Part shown: positions 37,632 through 45,798 of the stretch, in pieces
Layout: every line of letters starts with the position of its first letter
Numbering within the stretch: the stretch's first letter is position 1
Source: Candidatus Planktophila vernalis
GTDB taxonomy: Bacteria > Actinomycetota > Actinomycetes > Nanopelagicales > Nanopelagicaceae
DNA length: 64,000 nt
Direction of reading: 5' to 3'
NCBI RefSeq assembly: GCF_002288185.1
Contig: NZ_CP016776.1
Location: 1-64,000, forward strand
Position numbers and translations under genes: made by a program
The notes under the pieces: model-generated
Seen by the model: the letters and a program-made list of their open reading frames with translations, nothing else
What the model was told of the DNA's origin: nothing
The model's database searches: none

Positions 37632-38899
37632 GTGACTCGTGAACCGCCCTCTTTGATTGTTTTGTATTGGCCAGATGCCACTAGGTCACGCGTACGAGCA
37701 AATCCATCCCACACTTCAACAAAGGAAGTTGGAAGTGGTGAGATAGCCAAACGGATTGAATTAGGTGTGCGGTAGTCAGGAATTACATTAGAAATCTCGC
37801 GCATAGCAACACATATCTGAGCTGCATCAGGGTGCACTAATGAAATATGTCCACCGCGCTCTTTAGGATCTCTTGAAGTATTGAGCACAAATCCAAGTGG
37901 AGCTAACCAGGCGTCATAGAGATCAATCATCATCTGTGTGCCAACTGCGGCCTTTTGTGCAATTGCATCTATGCCAGCCTCATTAATCATTGAAAAAGCT
38001 GTCTGAACACAGCGAATACCGATCAGTGATGGACTAGCAATCTGGAAGCCACGAATGTTTTGTGCTCGCTCAAATACTGGCCCCATTTCAAACTGAGCAT
38101 CTTGTGCAAACCAACCCTGGATGGGAACTTGTAATTCTTTTTGGATCTTCTTGCTTACATACAACCAAGCAGGTGAACCTGGACCGGAGTTTCCATATTT
38201 ATATGTGCAACCAACACAGAGATCAACTCCATTTGCATCAAGGTTTAACTCAATCGCACCAACTGCATGGCTGGCATCCCAAACCACTAAAGCACCAATT
38301 GCACGTACTTGATCGGTAATTGATTTGATATCGGTTCTAGCACCAGAGCGATATTGAATAACTTGTAAGGTAACAAGTGCAACATCATCGTTGAGATACG
38401 GCGCAAGAACTTGGGTGGTGATGCGCTCATGTGTTGCTACCCCAGGGTCTTCGTTTTGAATAAGGACAAGTTTTAAGCCGAACTGCTTAGCAATTCCATC
38501 AAGGATGTATCGATCTGTTGGAAAGTTTGCTGCATCTGTAATGATTGTTTTGCGGCCAGGACGTGCATGCACCGCTGCAAGGCAGAGTTGATAAAAGTTA
38601 ACTGATGTTGTGTCACAGACAAGAATTTGTCCAGGGCCTGCGCCTAAGGCTGCTTGGCCTAACAAATCACCTGTTGGTTGAGCTTCATCAACCCAATGGC
38701 CCCAGCCAGTTACAACTTCTGCGCCCCATTCAGTCATCAGATTGTTTACGGCAGAAATTGTCTCTTTTGGAAGACGACCTAATGAATTTCCATCCAAATA
38801 ACACATCTCGGGGTCTGTAACGACGAATTGTGATTTGAAATGAGCGAGAGGATCGTTTTTATCTAGCTCTAAGGCGTACGCGCGGTCAGTAACGTTCAT
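37628..38899 (-). CDS. kynU: Kynureninase
   Basis: The PLP enzyme cleaves kynurenine to anthranilate and alanine. The 423-residue protein has MCYLDGNSLGRLPKET, WGHWVDEAQPTGD, the aspartate region VWDASHAVGAIEL and the PLP lysine in VGCTYKYGNSGPGSPAWLYV. It is the first gene of the kynU-kynA unit. The TACCTT -10 element (minus strand, 38906-38911) ends six bases before the ATG and supports the chosen start. It is transcribed divergently from the ABC-F gene. Confidence 0.95.
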   Translation of the reverse strand: MNVTDRAYALELDKNDPLAHFKSQFVVTDPEMCYLDGNSLGRLPKETISAVNNLMTEWGAEVVTGWGHWVDEAQPTGDLLGQAALGAGPGQILVCDTTSVNFYQLCLAAVHARPGRKTIITDAANFPTDRYILDGIAKQFGLKLVLIQNEDPGVATHERITTQVLAPYLNDDVALVTLQVIQYRSGARTDIKSITDQVRAIGALVVWDASHAVGAIELNLDANGVDLCVGCTYKYGNSGPGSPAWLYVSKKIQKELQVPIQGWFAQDAQFEMGPVFERAQNIRGFQIASPSLIGIRCVQTAFSMINEAGIDAIAQKAAVGTQMMIDLYDAWLAPLGFVLNTSRDPKERGGHISLVHPDAAQICVAMREISNVIPDYRTPNSIRLAISPLPTSFVEVWDGFARTRDLVASGQYKTIKEGGSRVT

Positions 38900-38923
38900 G
38901 AAGGAAAGGTACGCTCTCCCATC
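38900..38923. promoter_or_regulatory. Overlapping divergent promoters, kynU and ABC-F gene
   Basis: The whole divergent gap is 24 bp. Minus-strand TACCTT occupies 38906-38911 and plus-strand TACGCT 38910-38915; they share the central TA. The spacings to the start codons are six bases (kynU) and eight bases (ABC-F). Two polymerases could not use both at once. Confidence 0.5.
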
Positions 38924-40693
38924 ATGGCGCGCAATGTTGTAAATATCGAAGAGGTCTCAAAGGCCTTTGATATTAAAGAGCTTTTAATAGGCGTCTCTTT
39001 AGGTGTTTCTGAGGGCGATCGCATCGGCATTGTTGGTCGAAATGGCTCAGGAAAATCCACGCTCATGAAGATTATTGCAGGCGTTGAAACACCAGATTCT
39101 GGCCGTGTTACTAAATCAAACTCAGCACGCATAGGTTTGCTATCTCAAGTGGATTCAGCAAATCCTGAGAGCACTGTGGGAGAAGTTGTATTAGGGGACA
39201 CCGCAAAACATGAGTGGGCAAGTGAGCCAAATATCCGTGAAGTTTTCACTGGGCTCTTTGGTTCCTTTGATGATCATATTTTTGATCGCAAGTTCGGACA
39301 GCTATCGGGTGGAGAGCGCAGACGCGTTGGATTAGCAAAGCTACTGATTAATGAACTAGATCTCATTCTGCTGGATGAACCAACAAACCATTTAGATGTT
39401 GAAGGTGTTGCCTGGCTTGCACAGTATTTAAAAAATCGAAAAGGATTAGCGGTAACTGTTGTAACGCACGATCGATGGTTTCTTGATGCAGTCACTGATC
39501 GCACTTGGGAAGTAGTTGGCGGAAAAGTTGAAGAATATGATGGCGGATACAGTGCTTTTGTTTTAGCTAAAGCTGAACGAGCCCGCCAAACATCAGTCAT
39601 GGATCAGCGCCGGAATATGTTGATTAAGAAAGAACTTGCCTGGCTTCGCCGAGGAGCACCAGCTCGCACGACTAAACCAAAATTTCGAGTCGATGCAGCT
39701 AATGTATTAATCGCAGGAGAACCCGAACCGCGCGATCAAGGAGCATTACTTAAGTTTGCCCTCAACAGACTAGGTAAGACTGTGTATGAGGCCCACCATG
39801 TTCAGGTAAAACTTGGAGATAATGAATTAATCAATGATTTGTATTGGAATGTTGGTCCAGGAGATCGCATTGGCATTGTGGGCATTAATGGCGCAGGTAA
39901 AACAACTCTAATGAAGACTCTGGTTGGTGAAATCCAACCAACGGCGGGAAAGCTTGTAACTGGAATTACCGTTAAAGCAGCATTCCTTACGCAGCATTTA
40001 GATGAGTTAGATCCAACTTGGCGAGTATTAGAAGCCGTTGAAAAAGTTGCTAACCGTGTTGAAATCGGTGGGGGACGTGAACTATCAGCTTCACAACTCT
40101 GTGAGCGTTTAGGTTTTGACCGTGAATCACAATGGACTCCTGTTGGCGACTTATCTGGTGGTGAAAAACGTCGCTTACAACTCACGCGTCTACTCATGGA
40201 TAGTCCGAATGTTTTGTTACTTGATGAGCCAACAAATGACTTTGATATTGAAACTCTGACGGAACTTGAAGATTTACTCGATGGCTACGGCGGAACCTTG
40301 ATTGTTATTTCGCACGATAGGTATTTCTTAGAACGTGTGTGTGATCGCTTTGTTGGTTTGTTGGGGGATAAGAATGTGAGAGATCTTCCACGAGGAGTCG
40401 ATGAGTACTTAGAGCTTCGCCATGAAGCCCTACAACCCGACATCAGCGCTCCCAAAGAGAAGAAAACTTCGAGTGCGGCAGAAGAACGCCAACTTAAGAA
40501 AGACAAAGTTCGCCTTGAGCGACAAATGGAGAAGGCGGATTCGCGGATAGCAGAACTTGAGGGCGAACAAGAAACCGCCTCATTTGATGCAGAACGTTTG
40601 CTTGAAATCACCAATGAGTTAGCGCAATTACGGGGTGAGAAAAACAGACTCGAAGAAGAATGGCTTCAGGTCACAGTTTTACTTGAGGGGTAA
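38924..40693 (+). CDS. uup: ABC-F family ATPase, Uup-like
   Basis: A soluble ABC-F protein with two ATPase domains and no membrane part; family members act on the ribosome or, for Uup, in genome stability and ribosome-related stress. The 589-residue protein has Walker A GRNGSGKST and GINGAGKTT, two LSGGE(R/K)RR signatures and two Walker B motifs: LLDEPTNHLD and the Uup-type LLDEPTNDFDIETL. The linker between the domains is followed by a second ABC domain and a C-terminal coiled coil (about 510-585), also Uup-like. It is divergent from kynU. Confidence 0.88.
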   Translation: MARNVVNIEEVSKAFDIKELLIGVSLGVSEGDRIGIVGRNGSGKSTLMKIIAGVETPDSGRVTKSNSARIGLLSQVDSANPESTVGEVVLGDTAKHEWASEPNIREVFTGLFGSFDDHIFDRKFGQLSGGERRRVGLAKLLINELDLILLDEPTNHLDVEGVAWLAQYLKNRKGLAVTVVTHDRWFLDAVTDRTWEVVGGKVEEYDGGYSAFVLAKAERARQTSVMDQRRNMLIKKELAWLRRGAPARTTKPKFRVDAANVLIAGEPEPRDQGALLKFALNRLGKTVYEAHHVQVKLGDNELINDLYWNVGPGDRIGIVGINGAGKTTLMKTLVGEIQPTAGKLVTGITVKAAFLTQHLDELDPTWRVLEAVEKVANRVEIGGGRELSASQLCERLGFDRESQWTPVGDLSGGEKRRLQLTRLLMDSPNVLLLDEPTNDFDIETLTELEDLLDGYGGTLIVISHDRYFLERVCDRFVGLLGDKNVRDLPRGVDEYLELRHEALQPDISAPKEKKTSSAAEERQLKKDKVRLERQMEKADSRIAELEGEQETASFDAERLLEITNELAQLRGEKNRLEEEWLQVTVLLEG

Positions 40694-40708
40694 GTTAAAA
40701 TCCTCTCT

Positions 40709-41239
40709 ATGAGTCAACTATCGCACGCTATAGAAGTAATCCTTTTTCGCTCTCGCTTTTTACTTGCTCCTCTCTATTTGGGATTGGTTGGCGCACTAGT
40801 TCTGCTTGGTTACCGCTTCATCATCGAATTCATCCATTTGGCAGAAAAAATCGGCAAAGCAACACCACAGAGCTTTACTCTTGATCTGCTCGCTTTATTG
40901 GATTTAACTTTGCTCGCCAACCTTATTTTGATGGTTATTTTTGCAGGATATGAGAACTTCGTTTCCCGCATTGACGTTGCAACTGAGTCAAAAGATCGTC
41001 CACACTGGATGGGAACAATTGACTTTAGCGGTTTGAAAATTAAGTTAATTGGTTCATTAGTAGCGATTTCAGTAATTGAACTTCTTAAAGACTTTATTGA
41101 ACTATCTGGTCAGGATGAAGTTGGTGGCGGAACTAAATGGCGAATCGTCATTCACCTTACTTTCGTCGCCTCTGGTGTTTTGTTTGCTCTCATGGATTGG
41201 ATCGCTGACAAGCGAGAATTCTCCGGCACGCATCAGTAA
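40709..41239 (+). CDS. YqhA family membrane protein (UPF0114)
   Basis: A 176-residue membrane protein matching the YqhA/UPF0114 family, with four predicted helices and the characteristic FRSRFLLAPLYLGLVGALVLLGYRF at the N-terminus and LLDLTLLANLILMVIFAGYENFVS in the middle. The function of the family is unknown. TAAAAT ends seven bases before the ATG, so a leaderless transcript is plausible. The next gene begins at the base after its stop codon. Confidence 0.88.
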   Translation: MSQLSHAIEVILFRSRFLLAPLYLGLVGALVLLGYRFIIEFIHLAEKIGKATPQSFTLDLLALLDLTLLANLILMVIFAGYENFVSRIDVATESKDRPHWMGTIDFSGLKIKLIGSLVAISVIELLKDFIELSGQDEVGGGTKWRIVIHLTFVASGVLFALMDWIADKREFSGTHQ

Positions 41240-42181
41240 ATGCGTTTAGATTTATTAGCCGCGCTTTCAGGCTTAATGATTGCCTTGCAGGCGCGTGCAA
41301 ATGGTGAACTCTCGCATCGACTCAATAATGGTCTAGAAGCAGCACTTGTTTCTTTTGGTTCAGGATTAATCATTATTGCGGTGATTACCGCCTTCAATCC
41401 AGCAATAAAAGAAGGCATTAGGAATCTACGTGCTGCTGTTGCCAACAAAGAGATTGCACAATGGAAACTACTTGCTGGAGCGTTAGGTGGAAGTTTTGTT
41501 GCGATTCAAACACATATCGTTCCGCTGATTGGTGTTGCAATCTATTCAGTAGCATCAATTGCAGGTCAAACTGCAATGTCACTTATCGTGGATCGAATTG
41601 GTCTTACTGGTGGCGGTAAGAAGCTAATCTCTAAACGCCGGGTGGCAGCCGCGGTTCTAACTGTTCTAGCAGTCTTTGTTTCAGTATTTGATCGCATTGA
41701 TGCCAAGAACCTTTCACTTTTTGCTGTGGTCCTTGGCTGTATTGCTGGGGCTGTGGTGGGTGTGCAGCGGGCACTTAATGGTCAGATAAATGAGCACTCA
41801 CACCAAAGCTTCACCACTTCACTTCTTAACTTCATTACAGGAACATCACTGCTTGTAATTCTCATTTTAGGTGGAGTTCTAATTGGAAAGATTGAACTTG
41901 TTCCACTTCCTGCTGGTCCCTGGTGGATATACACCGGCGGTGTAATTGGAGTTATCTATATCGCTTTTACATCAACAATTGTTCAACACCTAGGCGTTTT
42001 AACTTTCACGCTCTTTAGTGTTGGCGGACAACTGGTTGGATCGTTGGTAATTGACTTGATTTCGCCAACCAATGGCGTGAACGTGAGCGCTTATCTAGTA
42101 ACTGGAATTGTAATGACGTACTTGGGTGTTATCGCCGGTGGCGTAAGTAGTTCACGAGTGCAGAAACCAAAGAGGCTGTAA
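41240..42181 (+). CDS. DMT superfamily transporter, DUF606/YdcZ type
   Basis: A 313-residue protein with about ten membrane helices made of two repeated DUF606 halves. Each repeat opens with a similar Gln-Arg/Ala-Asn-Gly motif: ALQARANGELS near residue 15 and GVQRALNGQIN near residue 175. The drug/metabolite transporter superfamily exports small molecules; this subfamily is uncharacterised. It starts immediately after the YqhA-type gene. Its last 53 bases overlap the convergent DedA gene, an unusually long overlap. Confidence 0.85.
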   Translation: MRLDLLAALSGLMIALQARANGELSHRLNNGLEAALVSFGSGLIIIAVITAFNPAIKEGIRNLRAAVANKEIAQWKLLAGALGGSFVAIQTHIVPLIGVAIYSVASIAGQTAMSLIVDRIGLTGGGKKLISKRRVAAAVLTVLAVFVSVFDRIDAKNLSLFAVVLGCIAGAVVGVQRALNGQINEHSHQSFTTSLLNFITGTSLLVILILGGVLIGKIELVPLPAGPWWIYTGGVIGVIYIAFTSTIVQHLGVLTFTLFSVGGQLVGSLVIDLISPTNGVNVSAYLVTGIVMTYLGVIAGGVSSSRVQKPKRL

Positions 42182-42734
42182 TAAAGAAAGCTGCAATTGC
42201 ATAAGACCAGGTTTTAACCCAAGGCAATGAAGCTGCGTAATATCCTGCAAGAGTTATTCCTACGCCCCATAACAATGCCCCAAGAATATTTGCTGAAAGA
42301 AATCTGTAGTAGTTCATCTTTGATGCACCGGCAATAGGTGGGACAAAGGTGCGAATCCACGGGAAGAATCGTGCAGCAACTACTGCCCACCATCCAGTTT
42401 GTTCGTAGAAGCGCTCAGACCGGGCAATCATCTTTTGCATGCGCGCAGAGTCATGCTTATCTAAATAAGGTCGTCCAACTAAGCGACCAATTACAAAACC
42501 GACTTGATCACCCAAGAACGCTGCGATGAAGATGACGGTTACAAGGATCACGATATTTACTTCACCGTGAGCTGCTGCAACCAAACCCGCACTAAAGAGG
42601 ATTGAATCACCCGGTAGGAAAAAGGCAAATAAAACACCGGTTTCAAAGAAAACAATCGCCCCAACAACTAAGTAGATCAAATATGGTGCAAGGCTAGATA
42701 GTTGAGCATCAAATGATGCAGCTAGTTCAATCAC
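42129..42734 (-). CDS. DedA family membrane protein
   Basis: DedA proteins belong to the VTT/SNARE-associated membrane family; members are implicated in flipping undecaprenyl phosphate or phospholipids. The 201-residue protein shows GVLFAFFLPGDSILFSAGLVAA, GDQVGFVIGRLVGR and the signature region ARFFPWIRTFVPPIAGASKMNYYRF. It overlaps the upstream malic enzyme gene by four bases and the convergent transporter gene by 53 bases at its C-terminal end. Confidence 0.92.
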   Translation of the reverse strand: MIELAASFDAQLSSLAPYLIYLVVGAIVFFETGVLFAFFLPGDSILFSAGLVAAAHGEVNIVILVTVIFIAAFLGDQVGFVIGRLVGRPYLDKHDSARMQKMIARSERFYEQTGWWAVVAARFFPWIRTFVPPIAGASKMNYYRFLSANILGALLWGVGITLAGYYAASLPWVKTWSYAIAAFFITASLVSALVNYLRHRR

Positions 42735-44107
42735 ACTGACTTCTTAACCGCCGCAGCTACAGCTTTAGTCACATTTGGATCAAAGACGCTGGGCACAATA
42801 AAGGATGCGTTCAGTTGCTCTGGAGAGACACAGTCAGCGATAGCTTCTGCTGCTGCAACTAATAGTTGATCAGTGATTTTGTGGGCATTGGCATCGAGTA
42901 AACCGCGAAAGATTCCAGGAAATGCCAAAACATTATTAATTTGATTTGGTTGATCACTGCGACCTGTGGCAACGACAGTTGCATATTTACGTGCCACGAC
43001 TGGATCAATCTCAGGATCTGGATTGGCCAGAGCAAAAATAATTGATCCTTTAGCCATAGTTGCAATGTCAGCTTCTTTAAGAATGTTTGGTGCGCTCACG
43101 CCGATGAATACATCAGCACCAACAAGTGCCTCTGGCATTGCGCCAATAAAGTTATTTGGATTGCTGTTATCAATAAACCATTGCTGCATTGAATCTTCAG
43201 ACTTCAAGTCATTGTGGATTACACCGTGATGATTAAAGCCAATAATGTTCTTTGCCCCGCTAAGTGTGAGCAGTCGAGCAATTGCATTACCTGCAGCGCC
43301 AACGCCACTTAAAACAATTTTGACTGAACCAAGATCCTTTTTAACAAACTTAAGAGCATTTCGAAGAGCAGCTAGAACAACAATGGCGGTTCCATGTTGA
43401 TCATCATGGAAAACTGGAATATCAAGTAGCTCACGTAGGCGACGCTCGACTTCAAAGCATCGAGGAGCCGAGATATCTTCTAAGTTAATTCCGCCGTAAA
43501 CTGGTGCGATCAACTGAACTGTGCGAACAATTTCATCGACATCTTGTGTATCCAGACAAACAGGCCAGGCGTCAACATCTGCAAAGCGCTTAAATAGCGC
43601 AGCTTTTCCTTCCATTACAGGCAGAGCTGCTGCTGGGCCGATATTTCCAAGGCCTAGTACTGCAGATCCATCGGTAACAACTGCCACGGTATTGCGCTTA
43701 ATAGTTAGGCGGCGAGCATCTGCTGGGTCAGCAACAATTGCTTGGCAAATGCGGGCAACGCCAGGTGTGTAAGCGCGCGAGAGATCATCACGGGTCTTTA
43801 ATGGAACTTTAGATTGAATTTCAATCTTTCCACCAAGGTGGAGAAGGAATGTTCGATCACTGACTTTGCGAACTGTCAGTTCAGGATTCTTTGCAAGAGC
43901 GATAGTAATTTGATCAGCGTGGGCTGAATCAATGGTGTCACACGTAATATCTAAAACAACTTTTTCTAAAAGAGACTCAACAACATCGAGCGCGGTAATG
44001 GTTGCACCAGCTGCAGTAATAACAGTTGTTGCAAGTGCTACAGGTTGAGCAGAAGGTGGACCCTCAACACGGATAGTAATTCCATATCCTGGGGAAGTGG
44101 CTGCCAT
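42731..44107 (-). CDS. NAD(P)-dependent malic enzyme with N-terminal ACT domain
   Basis: The enzyme decarboxylates malate to pyruvate. The 458-residue protein carries an ACT-like regulatory domain (about 1-75), then the malic enzyme catalytic domain with YTPGVARICQAI, VAVVTDGSAVLGLGNIGP and EDISAPRCFEVE. An NAD-binding domain with VLSGVGAAGNAIARLL follows, and NDV-type nucleotide and cofactor contacts lie near FALANPDPEID. This ACT-malic enzyme form is typical of Actinobacteria and Gram-positive bacteria. It lies between upp (one base upstream) and dedA in an apparent operon. Confidence 0.93.
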   Translation of the reverse strand: MAATSPGYGITIRVEGPPSAQPVALATTVITAAGATITALDVVESLLEKVVLDITCDTIDSAHADQITIALAKNPELTVRKVSDRTFLLHLGGKIEIQSKVPLKTRDDLSRAYTPGVARICQAIVADPADARRLTIKRNTVAVVTDGSAVLGLGNIGPAAALPVMEGKAALFKRFADVDAWPVCLDTQDVDEIVRTVQLIAPVYGGINLEDISAPRCFEVERRLRELLDIPVFHDDQHGTAIVVLAALRNALKFVKKDLGSVKIVLSGVGAAGNAIARLLTLSGAKNIIGFNHHGVIHNDLKSEDSMQQWFIDNSNPNNFIGAMPEALVGADVFIGVSAPNILKEADIATMAKGSIIFALANPDPEIDPVVARKYATVVATGRSDQPNQINNVLAFPGIFRGLLDANAHKITDQLLVAAAEAIADCVSPEQLNASFIVPSVFDPNVTKAVAAAVKKSV

Positions 44108-44746
44108 TTATACGACTCCATATAAACGATCGCCGGCATCGCCAAGTCCTGGAACGATGTAACCATGTTCATTTAATTTCTCATCAAGTGCGCCAGTAAC
44201 AATATTGATTGGAACTTTACTTGCAGAGAACTCGTCCTCAACAGCTTTCACACCTTCGGGTGCTGACAAGATACAAATTGCGGTGATCTCAGTTGCTCCA
44301 AGGTCAAGCAGATAATGAAAAGCTGCAATTAATGTTCCACCAGTTGCAAGCATTGGATCTAAAACAAATACATGACGACCAGATAAATCTTCAGGTAAAC
44401 GATTTGCGTATGTGCTTGCCTTCAAAGTTTTTTCATCACGGACCATGCCAAGGAAACCAACTTCAGCATTTGGCATTAACTTGCTCATGCCTTCGAGCAT
44501 TCCAAGGCCGGCACGCAAAATTGGAACTACTACTGGGCGAGGCTCGGCCATTTTTAGGCCCTTAGTCTTAGTAACTGGAGTTGTTATCTCAACAGTGTGT
44601 GTGCGAATTTCACGGGTAGCTTCATAAGCCAGAAGTGTTACGAGCTCTTCTACCAAACGACGAAATGTTGGGGAATCAGTACGTTCATCGCGCAAAACCG
44701 TCAATTTGTGGGCAATAAGCGGGTGATTGGCAACGTGAACTTTCAT
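44108..44746 (-). CDS. upp: Uracil phosphoribosyltransferase
   Basis: The salvage enzyme joins uracil and PRPP to give UMP. The 212-residue protein begins [29 protein letters not shown] and shows [17 protein letters not shown] and the PRPP loop [11 protein letters not shown] chose ATG at 44746 over the ATG at 44752: a TAAGGT -10 element ends seven bases before it, and relatives begin at this methionine. It is divergent from the tadA-associated gene across 54 bp. Confidence 0.95.
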   Translation of the reverse strand: MKVHVANHPLIAHKLTVLRDERTDSPTFRRLVEELVTLLAYEATREIRTHTVEITTPVTKTKGLKMAEPRPVVVPILRAGLGMLEGMSKLMPNAEVGFLGMVRDEKTLKASTYANRLPEDLSGRHVFVLDPMLATGGTLIAAFHYLLDLGATEITAICILSAPEGVKAVEDEFSASKVPINIVTGALDEKLNEHGYIVPGLGDAGDRLYGVV

Positions 44747-44800
44747 AGGCATTACCTTACAGGGCTTTCAATCCTTTCCAATGAGTGGAATCATCTGAGC

Positions 44801-45343
44801 ATGGCTGATTTCGATGATGACCTCGTAGAAGACATCGAAGAGTTTGACGTTTTAGCCGAAGATGCGCCAAAAGTAATCAGTGTCACAAATGAGTTAGATA
44901 TAGCCGTAGCTGCATGGCATGAAGACGGACGTTGGACTTTAGGGATACTTCCAGATCCAAATGACATTGGCCAAATAATTTCACGGCTTAAAGCACAACA
45001 AACAAATGGTGGATCCATTGCACTTATTTCAATTGATGAAGAATTCTTTATTTTAATTCGCGTTCTAGGCGCCCACATTTCTCTTTTCCTTAGTGATGCA
45101 ACAGCCGCACTAGATTATGAAGTTGCAGAAGAGTTGTTAGAGATTGCAGACATTCCACTCCCAGAAGATGATGACGAATCATCTCCAATTGGGCAATTAG
45201 AAATTTTGGCAGATCTTGGTATGAATGGCATGGAGATTTCAGCACTCTGTGATGACGCAGAGTTATTTCCTGATGAACAACTTGAAGCGATTGCTAATCG
45301 ATTAGGATTTGGCGATCAGTTTGCAGAGTTATTAGAACTGTGA
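44801..45343 (+). CDS. tRNA adenosine deaminase-associated protein
   Basis: A 180-residue acidic protein found beside tadA in Actinobacteria; its role is unknown. The sequence begins MADFDDDLVEDIEEFD, followed by a domain with VAAWHEDGRWTLGILP and a C-terminal SPIGQLEILADLGMNGMEISALCDDAELFPDEQL, the family's recognisable end. The open frame extends upstream to 44597 antisense to upp, but the ATG at 44801 fits the family start and clears the upp gene. It overlaps tadA by four bases, so the two are very likely co-translated. Confidence 0.88.
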   Translation: MADFDDDLVEDIEEFDVLAEDAPKVISVTNELDIAVAAWHEDGRWTLGILPDPNDIGQIISRLKAQQTNGGSIALISIDEEFFILIRVLGAHISLFLSDATAALDYEVAEELLEIADIPLPEDDDESSPIGQLEILADLGMNGMEISALCDDAELFPDEQLEAIANRLGFGDQFAELLEL

Positions 45344-45798
45344 ACGATAAAGATTTAATGCGCGCAGCTTTAGCTGTTGCGCAACAAGCTAGTGCCAGCG
45401 GAGATGTTCCAGTCGGTGCTGTGATTGTTAATAGCTCGGGTGAAATAGTTGCAACTGGGCATAACGAGCGCGAATTAAATATTGACCCAACTGCACATGC
45501 AGAAATTGTTGCTATTCGAAAAGCTGCACAAGCTTTGGGGCAATGGCGCTTAGAAGATCACACAATTGTTGTGACTCTTGAACCTTGTCCTATGTGTGCT
45601 GGTGCTATTGCACAATCTCGGATCTCCACATTAGTTTTTGGTGCCTGGGATGAAAAGGGCGGTGCTGTTGGCTCCGTTTGGGACGTTATTCGCGATCCTC
45701 GCGCTCTTAACAAGCTAGAAGTGCGTGGTGGAGTGCTTGAAGAAGAGTGCTCAGCGATGTTAAAAGAATTTATACAAGGAGTTCGTAAGAAGGATTAA
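45340..45798 (+). CDS. tadA: tRNA-specific adenosine deaminase
   Basis: TadA converts A34 to inosine in tRNA-Arg(ACG), whose gene lies at 27224, allowing it to read CGN codons. The 152-residue protein has the zinc deaminase motifs TAHAEIVAI (ligand His, proton-shuttling Glu) and EPCPMCAGAI (two Cys ligands). The GTG start overlaps the preceding gene's stop. Its last 29 bases overlap the convergent APC permease gene. Confidence 0.95.
   Translation: MNDKDLMRAALAVAQQASASGDVPVGAVIVNSSGEIVATGHNERELNIDPTAHAEIVAIRKAAQALGQWRLEDHTIVVTLEPCPMCAGAIAQSRISTLVFGAWDEKGGAVGSVWDVIRDPRALNKLEVRGGVLEEECSAMLKEFIQGVRKKD

Noticed and set aside
44597-44800. 68-residue extension of the tadA-associated protein
   Set aside because: It is antisense to upp, and the family start lies at 44801.
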